A DNA stretch of 64,000 nucleotides, taken from the NCBI RefSeq assembly GCF_031729055.1, contig NZ_JAVMIP010000016.1, positions 1 through 64,000 of the forward strand, given 5' to 3'. Under the pieces are notes generated by a model. That model saw nothing but the letters and a program-made list of their open reading frames with translations. It was not told where the DNA came from and ran no database searches. The number at the start of each line of letters is the position of its first letter. Position 1 is the first letter of the stretch. Shown here in pieces: positions 20,942-30,084 of the stretch. The DNA is from Pseudocalidococcus azoricus BACA0444. Lineage in GTDB: Bacteria > Cyanobacteriota > Cyanobacteriia > Thermosynechococcales > Thermosynechococcaceae. The position numbers and the translations under genes are program-made.

Positions 20942-22477
20942 ATGTTGGCCTGTGTTTGGAGTGCATCACTGTTGGGAATTGAAGCCTTGCGGGTCGGGGT
21001 CGAGGTGGATGTTTCCGGGGGATTACCGGGGATTGTGGTGGTTGGTTTACCGGATGCGGCCGTGCAGGAAGCTAGAGAACGGGTCAAGGCGGCAATTCGG
21101 AATGCCGGGTTTGCTTTTCCGATGCGGCGAATTGTCGTCAACTTAAGCCCAGCCGATTTAAAAAAAGAAGGGCCCAGTTTTGATTTGCCGATTAGTATTG
21201 GAATTTTGGCAGCGGCGCAACAGGTGAGTGGGGAGTTATTGGGGGATCATCTGTTTCTGGGGGAGCTATCTCTGGATGGGGCATTACGGCCAGTTGCAGG
21301 GGTTTTACCCATTGCGGCCACGGCACAACAGTTGGGAATTAGGGGTTTGATTCTTCCGGCGGCGAATGTCAACGAGGCTTCAGTCGTGGCGGGCTTAAAA
21401 GTCTATGGCTTTAATCATCTGAGTGAAGTTGCCAATTTTCTCAATGATCCGAGTCAATACCAGGCCCCGTTGTTCACCCATCCAGCCGAAGCTCCCAGCC
21501 AACTGATTCCCACCAGTCATTTAGATTTACAGGATGTCAAAGGCCAAAGCCATGCCCGCAGAGCTTTAGAAATCGCCGCGGCGGGAGGTCATAATCTTGT
21601 CTTTGTCGGACCACCAGGGAGTGGGAAAACCATGTTGGCGAGACGTTTGCCGGGAATTTTACCCCCCTTGAGTTTTGAGGAAGCCTTAGAAGTCACCAAA
21701 ATCTACTCGGTTGCTGGCCTGATTAAAGAACGGGGCACATTGATTAAAGATCGGCCCTTTCGTAGTCCCCATCATTCCGCCTCTGGCCCAGCCCTAGTGG
21801 GGGGAGGGAGCTATCCCAGGCCTGGGGAAATTTCCTTAGCCCATCAGGGGATTTTATTTCTCGATGAATTGACGGAATTTAAGCGCGATGTCTTGGAATT
21901 TTTGCGTCAACCCCTCGAAGATGGAGCCGTGACCATTTCCCGCACTCGCCAATCCGTATCCTTTCCGGCCCAATTTACCCTAGTAGCTAGCACTAATCCC
22001 TGCCCCTGTGGCTATTTTGGGGATCCAGTCCAGGCCTGTACCTGTTCACCCCGACAACGGGAGCAATATTGGGCCAAGTTATCGGGGCCGTTGATGGATC
22101 GGATTGATTTGCAAGTCACCGTCAGCCGCCTGAAACCAGAAGAAATTACCCGTCAATCTGGGGGAGAAGCTTCAACCCATATCCGCCAACGGGTCGAAAC
22201 AGCCCGCCAAGTGGCCCAGGCCCGGTTTGAGCAAGATAAGAAAGTTCGCTGTAATGCCCAAATGCAGAGCCGCCACTTACGGAAATGGTGCCAGTTGGAT
22301 GAGGCATCTCGGAATTTACTAGAAGCAGCGATTCGGAAACTTGGATTATCTGCTCGGGGAACCGACCGGATTTTGAAAGTCGCCCGGACAATTGCTGACT
22401 TAGCCGGCAGTGATCTGATTCAACCGAGCCATGTGGCTGAAGCAATTCAATACCGTACAATCGATCGAGTTCAATAA
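20942..22477 (+). CDS. comM: YifB/ComM family magnesium chelatase-like AAA ATPase
   Basis: 511 residues. An N-terminal Lon-protease-like domain (about 1-170, with VVVGLPDAAVQEARERVKAA and DLPISIGILAA) is followed by the AAA module with Walker A GPPGSGKTML and Walker B ILFLDELTEF, and a C-terminal MgChl-C domain. ComM is a hexameric branch-migration helicase that helps integrate DNA taken up by transformation. A degenerate copy of its last ~35 codons lies 1.6 kb downstream. Confidence 0.95.
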   Translation: MLACVWSASLLGIEALRVGVEVDVSGGLPGIVVVGLPDAAVQEARERVKAAIRNAGFAFPMRRIVVNLSPADLKKEGPSFDLPISIGILAAAQQVSGELLGDHLFLGELSLDGALRPVAGVLPIAATAQQLGIRGLILPAANVNEASVVAGLKVYGFNHLSEVANFLNDPSQYQAPLFTHPAEAPSQLIPTSHLDLQDVKGQSHARRALEIAAAGGHNLVFVGPPGSGKTMLARRLPGILPPLSFEEALEVTKIYSVAGLIKERGTLIKDRPFRSPHHSASGPALVGGGSYPRPGEISLAHQGILFLDELTEFKRDVLEFLRQPLEDGAVTISRTRQSVSFPAQFTLVASTNPCPCGYFGDPVQACTCSPRQREQYWAKLSGPLMDRIDLQVTVSRLKPEEITRQSGGEASTHIRQRVETARQVAQARFEQDKKVRCNAQMQSRHLRKWCQLDEASRNLLEAAIRKLGLSARGTDRILKVARTIADLAGSDLIQPSHVAEAIQYRTIDRVQ

Positions 22478-22886
22478 TGTATTAGATTATAAAAAATAAA
22501 TTCAAGCATCCTAAATTTACTATGACAGGCTTATTTTGATTTCTCTGCATAGTATCAATGCTTGTTTCAACTTGCGGCTAAATCCTGAGGATATCTAAAG
22601 CCCATCTATTCTCTATCGCTGGATATCACCTTGCAACGTCATCTTGACAGGTCTTAATAAATTCAAATAATTCATTGATTGTCTGTTTCTAGCTGATTTC
22701 CATCATTCTCTATTTATAAACGGATTGTTTTCATCTTAAATGCATTGACTCATCACTTAATTGAGATATGCGCTTAACTTTGGCATTACTTATGCTTAAC
22801 CTTAGCTTGTTAAGTTTTAATCGAAAATGAAAGGCTATTAATGCGAATCGCTCTGTTGATCAAATTAAATTTTGGGGGATGGGACA
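22478..22886. other. AT-rich intergenic region after comM
   Basis: About 400 bases, visibly AT-richer than the flanking comM gene. No ORF of note, RNA gene or repeat was recognised. A ribosome-binding-like GGGGGATGGG precedes the next gene. Confidence 0.5.
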
Positions 22887-24038
22887 GTGTTAGAGTTGCA
22901 GGAACAGGCTGAAAATTCTGATTTCTCTGGCGAATTATTTACAACTGACCCTGCTCTATCCCTCCTGACAACATGCACAAGTCAACTCAGCGCCGAAGTA
23001 ACCTGTCGTGAGATGTTGGATTATTTCCAGGCCCGCCCCGAGTTACCCGGCATCATTGTTCTAGAGGTTGATCAACCGATTGGAATTATTCCCAGGAATA
23101 AACTATTTGCAAAACTAATCAAGCCCTATTGGCGGGATATGTTTAATAAACGATCTGTTAAAGCCTTGCTAGAAGATGAAGATTTTAATAACAAGCCAAC
23201 TATTCTTCCCCATACTAGTTTGTTATCAGAAGTAATTGCGGCGGCTCTTTCTCGTCCATTGCATTGTCAACTCGATCCGATTATTTTGGCTGATAATAAA
23301 GATTATTTATTACTCGATTGTCAATCTTTTTTGTTGACGCAGTCCCATATCTTCCAAACATTCCATACTCACATGGGTCATCTCCGGCAAGAAAACATTC
23401 ACTTAACCAGTCAATTAACTGAAAGCTTGGAAAAATTTCAGGCCCTGCAAACGCAATTAGAACACCAGGAATCGACAGATCGTTATCGTCAACAAATTTT
23501 GGAACATCAAAACCGTGAATTACGCAGTCAAGTAAATGATATTCGTAATCAATACAATCAACTATTGAGTGTTGTCCAGAAAGTGTCACAGCAGAGTCAA
23601 ATCGCCCTGCAAGTCACAACAGTCTCTGCCAACAATCTCAGCCAAGAACTCAATCAGGTGTTTCGCTTTAATGGCACATTGGAACAAGAACTGATCATTA
23701 TGGAAAAAGCATCATCTGAAATTGAATATATTAGCCGCCAAGTTAAACATTTAGCATTGCAGGCCAGTTTAATTATTGCCCGATCCGGGGGACAGTTTAA
23801 TTCCTTTAGTTTTATTACATCTGAAATCAATAAGTTGGGTGACCAGTGCTTTGACGCTAACAAACAATTGTCTGGCCTGGCGAATCGGTTACGGCAACGT
23901 CTTCCAGAATTAGCCCAAGCGGTACAAGTTGGAGATGGAACCACACGAGATTTAGTCAATCAAATAAAGCCAATGAAGGCTATCTTACAGGAACTTGCTC
24001 TTGCGACTCAACAACTGGAAATAACATCCGTTAACTAG
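22887..24038 (+). CDS. CBS-like / coiled-coil / chemoreceptor-signalling-like protein
   Basis: A soluble 383-residue protein. The N-terminal ~150 residues resemble a CBS-type ligand module (GIIVLEVDQPIGIIPRNKLF, then a second LPHTSLLSEVIAAAL unit). A coiled coil follows (about 160-235). The C-terminal ~120 residues have heptad character and the ISRQVKHLALQASLIIARSGG pattern, like the hairpin tip of methyl-accepting chemotaxis signalling domains. I infer a cytoplasmic sensor that talks to a CheA-type kinase, but no che gene is near. The GTG at 22887 has a good ribosome-binding site; a TTG five codons upstream is the alternative. It lies between comM and a relic of the comM 3' end. Confidence 0.7.
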   Translation: MLELQEQAENSDFSGELFTTDPALSLLTTCTSQLSAEVTCREMLDYFQARPELPGIIVLEVDQPIGIIPRNKLFAKLIKPYWRDMFNKRSVKALLEDEDFNNKPTILPHTSLLSEVIAAALSRPLHCQLDPIILADNKDYLLLDCQSFLLTQSHIFQTFHTHMGHLRQENIHLTSQLTESLEKFQALQTQLEHQESTDRYRQQILEHQNRELRSQVNDIRNQYNQLLSVVQKVSQQSQIALQVTTVSANNLSQELNQVFRFNGTLEQELIIMEKASSEIEYISRQVKHLALQASLIIARSGGQFNSFSFITSEINKLGDQCFDANKQLSGLANRLRQRLPELAQAVQVGDGTTRDLVNQIKPMKAILQELALATQQLEITSVN

Positions 24039-24070
24039 GACTATTCACTAGGGGAAGGGGAAGCAGTCAG

Positions 24071-24170
24071 GTTTTGCCAATTGCCCAGACAATTGCTGAT
24101 TTAGCTAGGAGTGGTGTTAATCAACCGAGCCATGGGACTGAAGGGATTCAATGTCGAACGAACGATAAAC
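24071..24170 (+). pseudogene. degenerate copy of the comM 3' end
   Basis: About 100 bases align without gaps to comM 22371-22470 at roughly three quarters identity by eye, including AGACAATTGCTGA versus GGACAATTGCTGA and identical CAACCGAGCCATG. Translated in the matching frame it reads TIADLARSGVNQPSHGTEGIQ against TIADLAGSDLIQPSHVAEAIQ in ComM. No start, Walker motif or remainder of the gene is present. Similarity may trail on to about 24195. Confidence 0.8.
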
Positions 24171-24206
24171 TATTGATCGATTTTAGTAATATCCATGCCA
24201 AAATTA

Positions 24207-24764
24207 CTATTTCCTTGCCAAGTCAAATAGCTTAATCAAGGATTGGAAAAAACTACAATTTTGATTGCTATAGTTTGGTTCCTTCTCTTTGAGAGCTTCA
24301 TTACTGACCTTAACTAAATCCTTAAGAGAGTTATTTTCTAGCCATTTTCCAAGCTTTACATCCAAATAGTCAGGAGGAGGATGACCACCATAATTTTTAG
24401 GTGACCATCGAATGAAATCTTCAAACATTTCTAAAGGAAGAAGGACGGTACTAATTTCACCACCATTCTCAGCTAGAAAAATTGTTTGATACTTAAAGGA
24501 ATAACCAGACCAACGTATTGTATCTAATCTATTATTAGTCATTAGAGATAGATTATCTAAGACACAATTGTGTACTGGGTCGGGGTTTTTATTTCGATGT
24601 GCTAACCACCAATAAACATTATGGCGAACAAACAAATACCCTCCGTTATCTTCACAGATTTCTACTTCTACGTCATTAACGACTGGGAAATATCGCTTCT
24701 GAATTATTTTTATATTGGTAACGTCAGTTAAATTACTGGAATGGTCAGGCATTATCTTAGTCAT
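24207..24764 (-). CDS. hypothetical protein
   Basis: A 185-residue soluble protein that I do not recognise. It is rich in Asn, Asp and aromatic residues (HNVYWWLAHRNKNPD, YGGHPPPDYLDV), with no signal peptide or membrane helix. Its AT-rich codon use and lack of the GGCCTGG motif set it apart from neighbours, suggesting an acquired gene. No toxin, nuclease or transposase motif is evident. It sits alone between the comM relic and the decarboxylase operon. Confidence 0.65.
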   Translation of the reverse strand: MTKIMPDHSSNLTDVTNIKIIQKRYFPVVNDVEVEICEDNGGYLFVRHNVYWWLAHRNKNPDPVHNCVLDNLSLMTNNRLDTIRWSGYSFKYQTIFLAENGGEISTVLLPLEMFEDFIRWSPKNYGGHPPPDYLDVKLGKWLENNSLKDLVKVSNEALKEKEPNYSNQNCSFFQSLIKLFDLARK

Positions 24765-24854
24765 CAGTATTCCTCATACTTAAAGGAAAGGATATGACGT
24801 ATTTTAGCTAACTCCCACTAATTTTTACTGTGGCGACTACCTTAAGGATGGGGT

Positions 24855-26351
24855 TCAAGCGTCTATAATTTGCAATGTTTGGAGAGTTGGATCGGAAGCT
24901 CCAGCAATGATGCCGCCGGCCTGTTGGATTGCCAGGAGTTGGGCCATGATCGGCTCTGTAATCAACTCCCCTGGAAATAGCCACGGAATTCCCGGCGGAT
25001 AGGGGCAAATCCACTCAGCACTAATTTGATTGATAGCCTGGGCCTGGGGTACTTGTTGTTGAAGTCCCAAAAAGGCAGTCCGGGGATCAACAATTGGCGT
25101 TGTGATTGGCCCTAGAGAGGGAGATATTTGACCCATTTGATTCAGGGTTTGCCATTCTTGGGTATATAAATACTTTTGCCCATAATTTTCCGCCATCGTT
25201 TCAATGAGTTGCCCCCAACTTTGGACTAAGGCATTGATGTCAGCACGAGTATGGCCCAGACCCAGGAGAAAGGTTAAATAATTCAGGGTCGGGAGTTCCC
25301 CAATGAGGTGATGGGATTGTGTCAAATAGTCATCAGCCCGATAACCCGTAATCTTTAATGGCCATGTCCCCAAGGTAACGCGAGTCGGGTCTTTAGTAAC
25401 ACCTGCTGGTAGGAATTCAGCCGATAATTGAATTGCACTGGGAAGATTATCTAAGGCCTGGTTCAAATCATCAACTAACCCTAAAACAGAGGCCCAAAGT
25501 GATTCCCCTTCCGTTGCCATTTGCTCGCGGGCCACGTCTAAGGATGCTAATAGTAAATAACTGGGGCTAGAGGATTGTAAAACTCGTAAACACTGGCTGA
25601 TTCGGGTTGGAGATACACGCCTGCCTTGGTGGTGGAGCATTGCAGCTTGAGTGAAGGCAGACAGGGTTTTATGGGTACTGTGAATAACCACATCGGCCCC
25701 GGCCTGGATGGCACTCATGGGCAACTGGGGATGAAACTGAAAATGGCTGCCGTGGGCTTCATCAACAATCAGGGGAATATTTTGCTGATGGACAACCTCA
25801 ACAATCTGAACTAAATCAGGACAAAGGCCGTCATAGGTTGGCGAGATGACTAAAACGGCTTTTGTGTCTGGATATTGCTTTAAGGCGGCTTGAATCTGCT
25901 CAGAATTTAAGGGCAATGCCAGGCCCCAAACGGGATCATAGTCAGGTGTAATCAAAGCTGGCCTGGCCCCCGCCAGAATCATCCCACTCAAAACCGACTG
26001 GTGGATCGTGCGAGGAACCAGGATCCGATCTCCAGGCCCACAGGTTGCCATGATCGCCGCACTGATGCCCACTGTTGAACCATTAATTAAAAACCAAGTC
26101 TTTTCGGCTCCAAAGGTCTCGGCAGCTAGGTTTTGGGCCTGAGCAATGATTGCGGTGGGAGCAGCCAGATTATCCAGGCCTGGGATTTCCGATAAGTCCA
26201 GTTGTAGGCCAGTGATTCTCCAGGCATCGGCTAGATCAGGATGAATCCCTTGCCCGCTATGATGGCCGGGGGTATGAAAGCCTCGATAATTGCCTTGGGA
26301 GTGGTGTAAGAGCGCATTCAGAATGGGCAAATGCGGCAAAGAATCAGCCAT
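24855..26351 (-). CDS. Orn/Lys/Arg decarboxylase family PLP enzyme
   Basis: 498 residues of the aspartate aminotransferase fold. The PLP lysine is in HSTHKTLSAFTQAAML, preceded by IVDEAHGSHF, with the FLINGSTVGISAAI and GFHTPGHHSGQG segments typical of the basic amino acid decarboxylases. The C-terminal PYPPGIPWLFPGE is also family-standard. It would decarboxylate arginine, lysine or ornithine; substrate cannot be read from sequence, and speA in this window is a different fold type. It is last in the minus-strand operon with cpcT, gun4 and hldE2, 11 bases after cpcT. Confidence 0.85.
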   Translation of the reverse strand: MADSLPHLPILNALLHHSQGNYRGFHTPGHHSGQGIHPDLADAWRITGLQLDLSEIPGLDNLAAPTAIIAQAQNLAAETFGAEKTWFLINGSTVGISAAIMATCGPGDRILVPRTIHQSVLSGMILAGARPALITPDYDPVWGLALPLNSEQIQAALKQYPDTKAVLVISPTYDGLCPDLVQIVEVVHQQNIPLIVDEAHGSHFQFHPQLPMSAIQAGADVVIHSTHKTLSAFTQAAMLHHQGRRVSPTRISQCLRVLQSSSPSYLLLASLDVAREQMATEGESLWASVLGLVDDLNQALDNLPSAIQLSAEFLPAGVTKDPTRVTLGTWPLKITGYRADDYLTQSHHLIGELPTLNYLTFLLGLGHTRADINALVQSWGQLIETMAENYGQKYLYTQEWQTLNQMGQISPSLGPITTPIVDPRTAFLGLQQQVPQAQAINQISAEWICPYPPGIPWLFPGELITEPIMAQLLAIQQAGGIIAGASDPTLQTLQIIDA

Positions 26352-26362
26352 TGGGTCAGAAT

Positions 26363-26941
26363 TTAATTGATGTTCACCGGTTCAAATTCATAAGGCCCCA
26401 TCAATGCTCCCCACAACCCTTGCCCCGTGACTGGATCCACGCCCCGGTCATAACTCCAAAATTTTTCAGCCGTGACCCGAAAGCCTAAAACAACTTGCCG
26501 TTCTTGGCCTTGATATTGAAAACAACACCGGGAGGTGGCGGGGAGGATGGCGTGAAAGCCCTGGTCAGAATATTCCACAGTCAAAACACACCCAGGCAAG
26601 GGATCAAGGTCAGATTCTCCCAGGCCCTGCAAACGACTTGGAGCCATCCCTGCCCCGGCCCACTGACTGGGAGACTTGCAGGCCCAATAGTGAATTTGCA
26701 GAGGCTCTGGCTGAATCACTAAAATCCGTTGCCGATAGGGTTTATCTAAATAGAGGGCATTTGCCTGTTCCGCAAAAATCGCCCGCTGTCCCTGAATCCC
26801 CTGGGGAATGGCCCGTTGCCAAAGCCGGAGATGGACAAACCAAGTGGGCTGATTCTGGGCCTGGGCTTGATTCTGAAATTCACCCGTCAACCACTCGTAA
26901 AGTTGGGCCGCAATTGCCTCTGACTTGGATAAATCACTCAT
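26363..26941 (-). CDS. cpcT: CpcT-type phycobiliprotein chromophore lyase
   Basis: 192 residues with the CpcT/CpeT lipocalin-like layout: WLTGEFQNQAQAQ, an EQANALYLDKPYRQRILVI strand pair, LPGCVLTVEYSDQGFHA, a conserved CCFQYQGQERQVVL segment, and the C-terminal SYDRGVDPVTGQGLWGALMGPYEFEP. CpcT attaches phycocyanobilin to the second cysteine of the phycocyanin beta subunit. Paralogues act on other sites, so the exact target is inferred. It lies between gun4 (6 bases) and the decarboxylase. Confidence 0.9.
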   Translation of the reverse strand: MSDLSKSEAIAAQLYEWLTGEFQNQAQAQNQPTWFVHLRLWQRAIPQGIQGQRAIFAEQANALYLDKPYRQRILVIQPEPLQIHYWACKSPSQWAGAGMAPSRLQGLGESDLDPLPGCVLTVEYSDQGFHAILPATSRCCFQYQGQERQVVLGFRVTAEKFWSYDRGVDPVTGQGLWGALMGPYEFEPVNIN

Positions 26942-26947
26942 AATCCC

Positions 26948-27649
26948 TCAGGTTGAAGACTGGGACCAGGCCCGATGATTCAGTAAGGCATTGATGACTT
27001 GGATTCCCCGCAATTGATTACTCAGAGGTAGATGACCGCGGGGCGCACTTAAGTCCCAAGTAAATTCACCCGGCCAGCGCGTCCACTTTTTGCCCTGTCG
27101 CCAATTAATTTTTTCCCAGAGTTGTGACCAGTTTTGACCCAGGCCGAGCCAGATTTGCCGTTGTACCGAATACCCAAACTTACCTTGGGAGTGGGCTAAC
27201 CAGAGATGATCAATCGTTAATAAATCCGGGATGGGAAACTGTTCAACCTCCGTAAAGTACAACCAACCTCGTTTTTGTGCCGCCGGCCCTGCCAATTGAC
27301 AGAGTAACTTGAGAGTTAAATCGTCCGCCGCCTGGTAGTCATGGTGCTGTAAAAGCTGCTGGAGGGGTTGATAATCTAAGCCTTTTTCAGATAATAAGGG
27401 GACAATTCCTTGGGGATACTGGTCAACGAGGGCAGATTTAATCTCGGCATCTCCCAATTCCGTTAGTAATTCATAGGCCCGGCCCTTGACTCCCCAGGCC
27501 CAGGTTGCGGTTTTTAAGAGTTCGAGCAGCTTCTCCCCCCCATCCGGCATGAGTGCGCTGAGATCATCTAGGGCCTGGAGTTGGCGTTTTTCGTTACTGC
27601 TCGTCAGTTGCGTAGTGAGGGATGTCAGTAAATCGGTATCTGAGGCCAT
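26948..27649 (-). CDS. gun4: GUN4 domain-containing porphyrin-binding protein
   Basis: 233 residues. The first ~80 form the helical bundle typical of cyanobacterial Gun4; the C-terminal core (about 85-225) is the GUN4 domain with [13 protein letters not shown], the [26 protein letters not shown] block and [21 protein letters not shown]. Gun4 binds protoporphyrin IX and Mg-protoporphyrin and stimulates Mg-chelatase, controlling chlorophyll synthesis. Its partner genes are elsewhere, but it is tightly linked to a bilin lyase gene. Several Gun4 paralogues can occur in a genome. Confidence 0.93.
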   Translation of the reverse strand: MASDTDLLTSLTTQLTSSNEKRQLQALDDLSALMPDGGEKLLELLKTATWAWGVKGRAYELLTELGDAEIKSALVDQYPQGIVPLLSEKGLDYQPLQQLLQHHDYQAADDLTLKLLCQLAGPAAQKRGWLYFTEVEQFPIPDLLTIDHLWLAHSQGKFGYSVQRQIWLGLGQNWSQLWEKINWRQGKKWTRWPGEFTWDLSAPRGHLPLSNQLRGIQVINALLNHRAWSQSST

Positions 27650-27653
27650 AGGG

Positions 27654-28181
27654 TTAGGTGGGGTTAGGACAGGCGGCTTGGAGAATCCGGTTAATAATGC
27701 CAGAGGTGGAACTGGTCACTTCGACTTGGACTAACTGGATCCTACCGCCATAGGCCTGGACTGCGGGGGTTTCCGGTAAGGTCTCTAGGGAATAATCGCC
27801 CCCTTTGACATAAATATCCGGTTGCAGGGCCTGGATCAGGATTGTGGCGGTTGGCTCAGAAAAAGTCACCACAGCACTCACGGCTTCTAAGGCAGCTAAG
27901 ACTTCGGCCCGTTGGCTTTCGGGAATGATCGGTCGCGGGGGGTGGCCGGGCTGATGGGGTTTAATGCCAGCTACAGATTGATCACTATTCAAACCCACCA
28001 GTAAGGTTTTCCCGAAACTCCGGGCCGTAGTTAAGTAGCGCACATGGCCGACATGGAGGAGATCAAAACAACCATTGGTAAATACCAGCGGTCGCCAGGC
28101 CTGAGGATTTTGGTTAATGGCAGCTTGTAAGGCACTGAGGGAATAAATTTTGGCGTTGAGGGCAATCACTTCGGATGACAT
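27654..28181 (-). CDS. D-glycero-beta-D-manno-heptose 1-phosphate adenylyltransferase-like protein
   Basis: A 175-residue nucleotidyltransferase. The [17 protein letters not shown] motif contains the HxGH nucleotide-binding signature, and VGLNSDQSV and [14 protein letters not shown] are the adenylyltransferase (RfaE2/HldE C-terminal) segments. It would activate a heptose 1-phosphate for surface polysaccharide synthesis; the kinase half of HldE is absent here. The start at 28181 (MSSEVIAL) is preferred to a codon nine residues upstream. First gene of the operon, four bases before gun4. Confidence 0.88.
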   Translation of the reverse strand: MSSEVIALNAKIYSLSALQAAINQNPQAWRPLVFTNGCFDLLHVGHVRYLTTARSFGKTLLVGLNSDQSVAGIKPHQPGHPPRPIIPESQRAEVLAALEAVSAVVTFSEPTATILIQALQPDIYVKGGDYSLETLPETPAVQAYGGRIQLVQVEVTSSTSGIINRILQAACPNPT

Positions 28182-28281
28182 GGGCAGGATTTGCAGGGGG
28201 CCGGGCAAGCCGCCTAAACGAAACTGTTACCCTATTTACTATAAGCGGAATCTCTCACTGGTCATTCTTGGCGTTAGCCCT

Positions 28282-29025
28282 ATGGTTGCCTCTCCCCCTA
28301 CCTCCACGGACTCATTAACCTTTGCCGAATACTGCCAATTTCAACCCCCTGATGATCACCGCTATGAGTTATTTCGGGGAGTCCTCATCCAAATGCCGAC
28401 CCCAACCACGCAACACGTCAACATATCCCATTTTTTGGTCTATCAATTTCAGCAGGCCATCTCCAATGCCGGCCTAGACCTGATTGCCAGAACCGATACG
28501 GGAGTCAGAACCGAGGCCGCCTCATCCCGAATTCCGGATGTTGTAGTTTGTAGTCGGGAGCTTTGGCAAACCTTAACTCAGCGGGGCGGGGCCGGTATCT
28601 TTGACTTGACGGAAACTCCGGCCTTAGTGGTAGAAGTTGTCAGTGAAAATTGGCGAGAAGACTATATTCGCAAACGGGCCGAGTATGCCATAATCACCAT
28701 TCCCGAATACTGGATTGTGGATCCCCAACGGCAACGGGTGTGGGTGTTAACGGATCCCGATAATCCCGATGGTTACAGCCGCCAAGAATTTCAAGGGACA
28801 GACCAGATCATCTCTAACCTGTTTCCTAACTTGACCTTAAGGGCGGCGGAAATTCTTGACCCTGTTTTCGTGGAGGATTTAGTTCGTCAAAGCAAAGAAA
28901 CTCAGGACACACTCCGGACTCAACTGGAATTAGAAACCCAACGGGCCGATCAAGAAAAGTTACGGGCCGAAACTGCTGAAGCTGAACTGGCCAAACTCCG
29001 ATCCCAGTTGGGGCAACCCTCCTAA
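28282..29025 (+). CDS. Uma2-family PD-(D/E)XK endonuclease-like protein
   Basis: 247 residues. The N-terminal ~190 match the Uma2 (DUF820) family, which is greatly expanded in cyanobacteria: LTFAEYCQF, YELFRGVLIQMP, SRIPDVVVCS, LVVEVVSENWREDY with the acidic and Lys/Arg catalytic positions, and IPEYWIVDP. A C-terminal charged coiled coil (about 198-245) follows. Biological role is unknown; a restriction-like or mobile role is often guessed. The ATG at 28282 is used; an upstream in-frame start would overlap hldE2 and is rejected. Confidence 0.85.
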   Translation: MVASPPTSTDSLTFAEYCQFQPPDDHRYELFRGVLIQMPTPTTQHVNISHFLVYQFQQAISNAGLDLIARTDTGVRTEAASSRIPDVVVCSRELWQTLTQRGGAGIFDLTETPALVVEVVSENWREDYIRKRAEYAIITIPEYWIVDPQRQRVWVLTDPDNPDGYSRQEFQGTDQIISNLFPNLTLRAAEILDPVFVEDLVRQSKETQDTLRTQLELETQRADQEKLRAETAEAELAKLRSQLGQPS

Positions 29026-29067
29026 GCCAGGCCTGGTTTCTCGGCATCATTCACGACAGCAAAACCG

Positions 29068-29898
29068 ATGACACCTCTGCTCACTCCATACGAACAAAAA
29101 CAACTGCGGGCCATTCAAATCTGGCTCCATCATCACGAAACTCCCTTTTCCCAGGCCCTAGCTACGGCACTACATCCCCTTGAGGACTCACTGATCCATA
29201 GCATCCCCGCCGAATTGATCGAACAATTACACCAGGCCTGTGATCAACTCACAGCTAACTGGCAAGGGGATTGGGCCTTCCTGCAAACATACTTGACCAA
29301 AGCTAAAACTTGGGCAGACCTCCGTGATGGAGATTTAGAGACCTGTGATCGAATTGCTACAGACATTCAAAACATTGCCCAAGGAAAAGCAGCCCTAGAA
29401 GCGGGATTCACGAGTTTGTTAGAGGGCCTGGGGGAAATTGCCAATGTTGGGTTGATGATCTTGCTCAGTTTGACGATGATTCAACGGATGGGGCTGGCCT
29501 ATGGATTCCCCCCCGATACCCCAGCCCGGAAAGGTTGTATTTGGGGAATTTTAGCCCTTAGCCTGGCTGACTCCCCAGAGGAACGCCAAAGACTCTTACA
29601 ACGGATGGCCAGATCTCAGTCAGATTTGTACCAAGCGGCTGTCACCCAATTGCTAGACAAATCTATAGAAGATGCGGCCGAAGAATCCACGAGTGCCCTT
29701 TTGGAGCGAATTTTAGTCGCCTTTGCGGCAGAGTTAGGGGGGGAAGCAATTCCAGTGATTGGAACATTTTTAGGAATTAGGGCCAGCACAGACTTAATGC
29801 AGTCGGTCGGAGAAACGGCTCACCGGGCCTGGCAACTCCGCTGGTTGGTCTATCATCAAAAACTAATCCCCCAGCCGGCCCCGAATTTGATACCATAA
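29068..29898 (+). CDS. EcsC-like protein
   Basis: 276 residues. A helical N-terminal half is followed by LGEIANVGLMILLSLTMIQRMGLAYGF and a second glycine-rich stretch (about 225-250, GGEAIPVIGTFLGIRASTDLM), as in the EcsC family, whose role is not established. The two apolar segments could dip into membrane. It follows the Uma2 gene by 42 bases and precedes psbY. Family assignment is from the overall pattern only. Confidence 0.6.
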   Translation: MTPLLTPYEQKQLRAIQIWLHHHETPFSQALATALHPLEDSLIHSIPAELIEQLHQACDQLTANWQGDWAFLQTYLTKAKTWADLRDGDLETCDRIATDIQNIAQGKAALEAGFTSLLEGLGEIANVGLMILLSLTMIQRMGLAYGFPPDTPARKGCIWGILALSLADSPEERQRLLQRMARSQSDLYQAAVTQLLDKSIEDAAEESTSALLERILVAFAAELGGEAIPVIGTFLGIRASTDLMQSVGETAHRAWQLRWLVYHQKLIPQPAPNLIP

Positions 29899-29954
29899 GT
29901 TCAGTATTCGCAATCATAAACAACTCTTTATAGACACAATTAGGAGATAAAATC

Positions 29955-30074
29955 ATGGATTGGCGTGTCTTAATTGTCTTGCTGCCGGTTTTACTTGCTG
30001 GGGGTTGGGCTGTGAAAAATATCCTCCCCTCTGCCCTCAAGCAACTTCAAACTGCTCTGAATAAAATTAAATAG
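29955..30074 (+). CDS. psbY: photosystem II protein Y
   Basis: A 39-residue single-helix protein beginning MDWRVLIVLLPVLLAGGWAV and ending QLQTALNKIK. This matches cyanobacterial PsbY closely, a peripheral PSII subunit near cytochrome b559. A TAGGAG ribosome-binding site lies 9 bases upstream. Its strand matches the EcsC-like gene, 56 bases away; ruvC converges on it. Confidence 0.95.
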   Translation: MDWRVLIVLLPVLLAGGWAVKNILPSALKQLQTALNKIK

Positions 30075-30084
30075 GTTTCTATCT

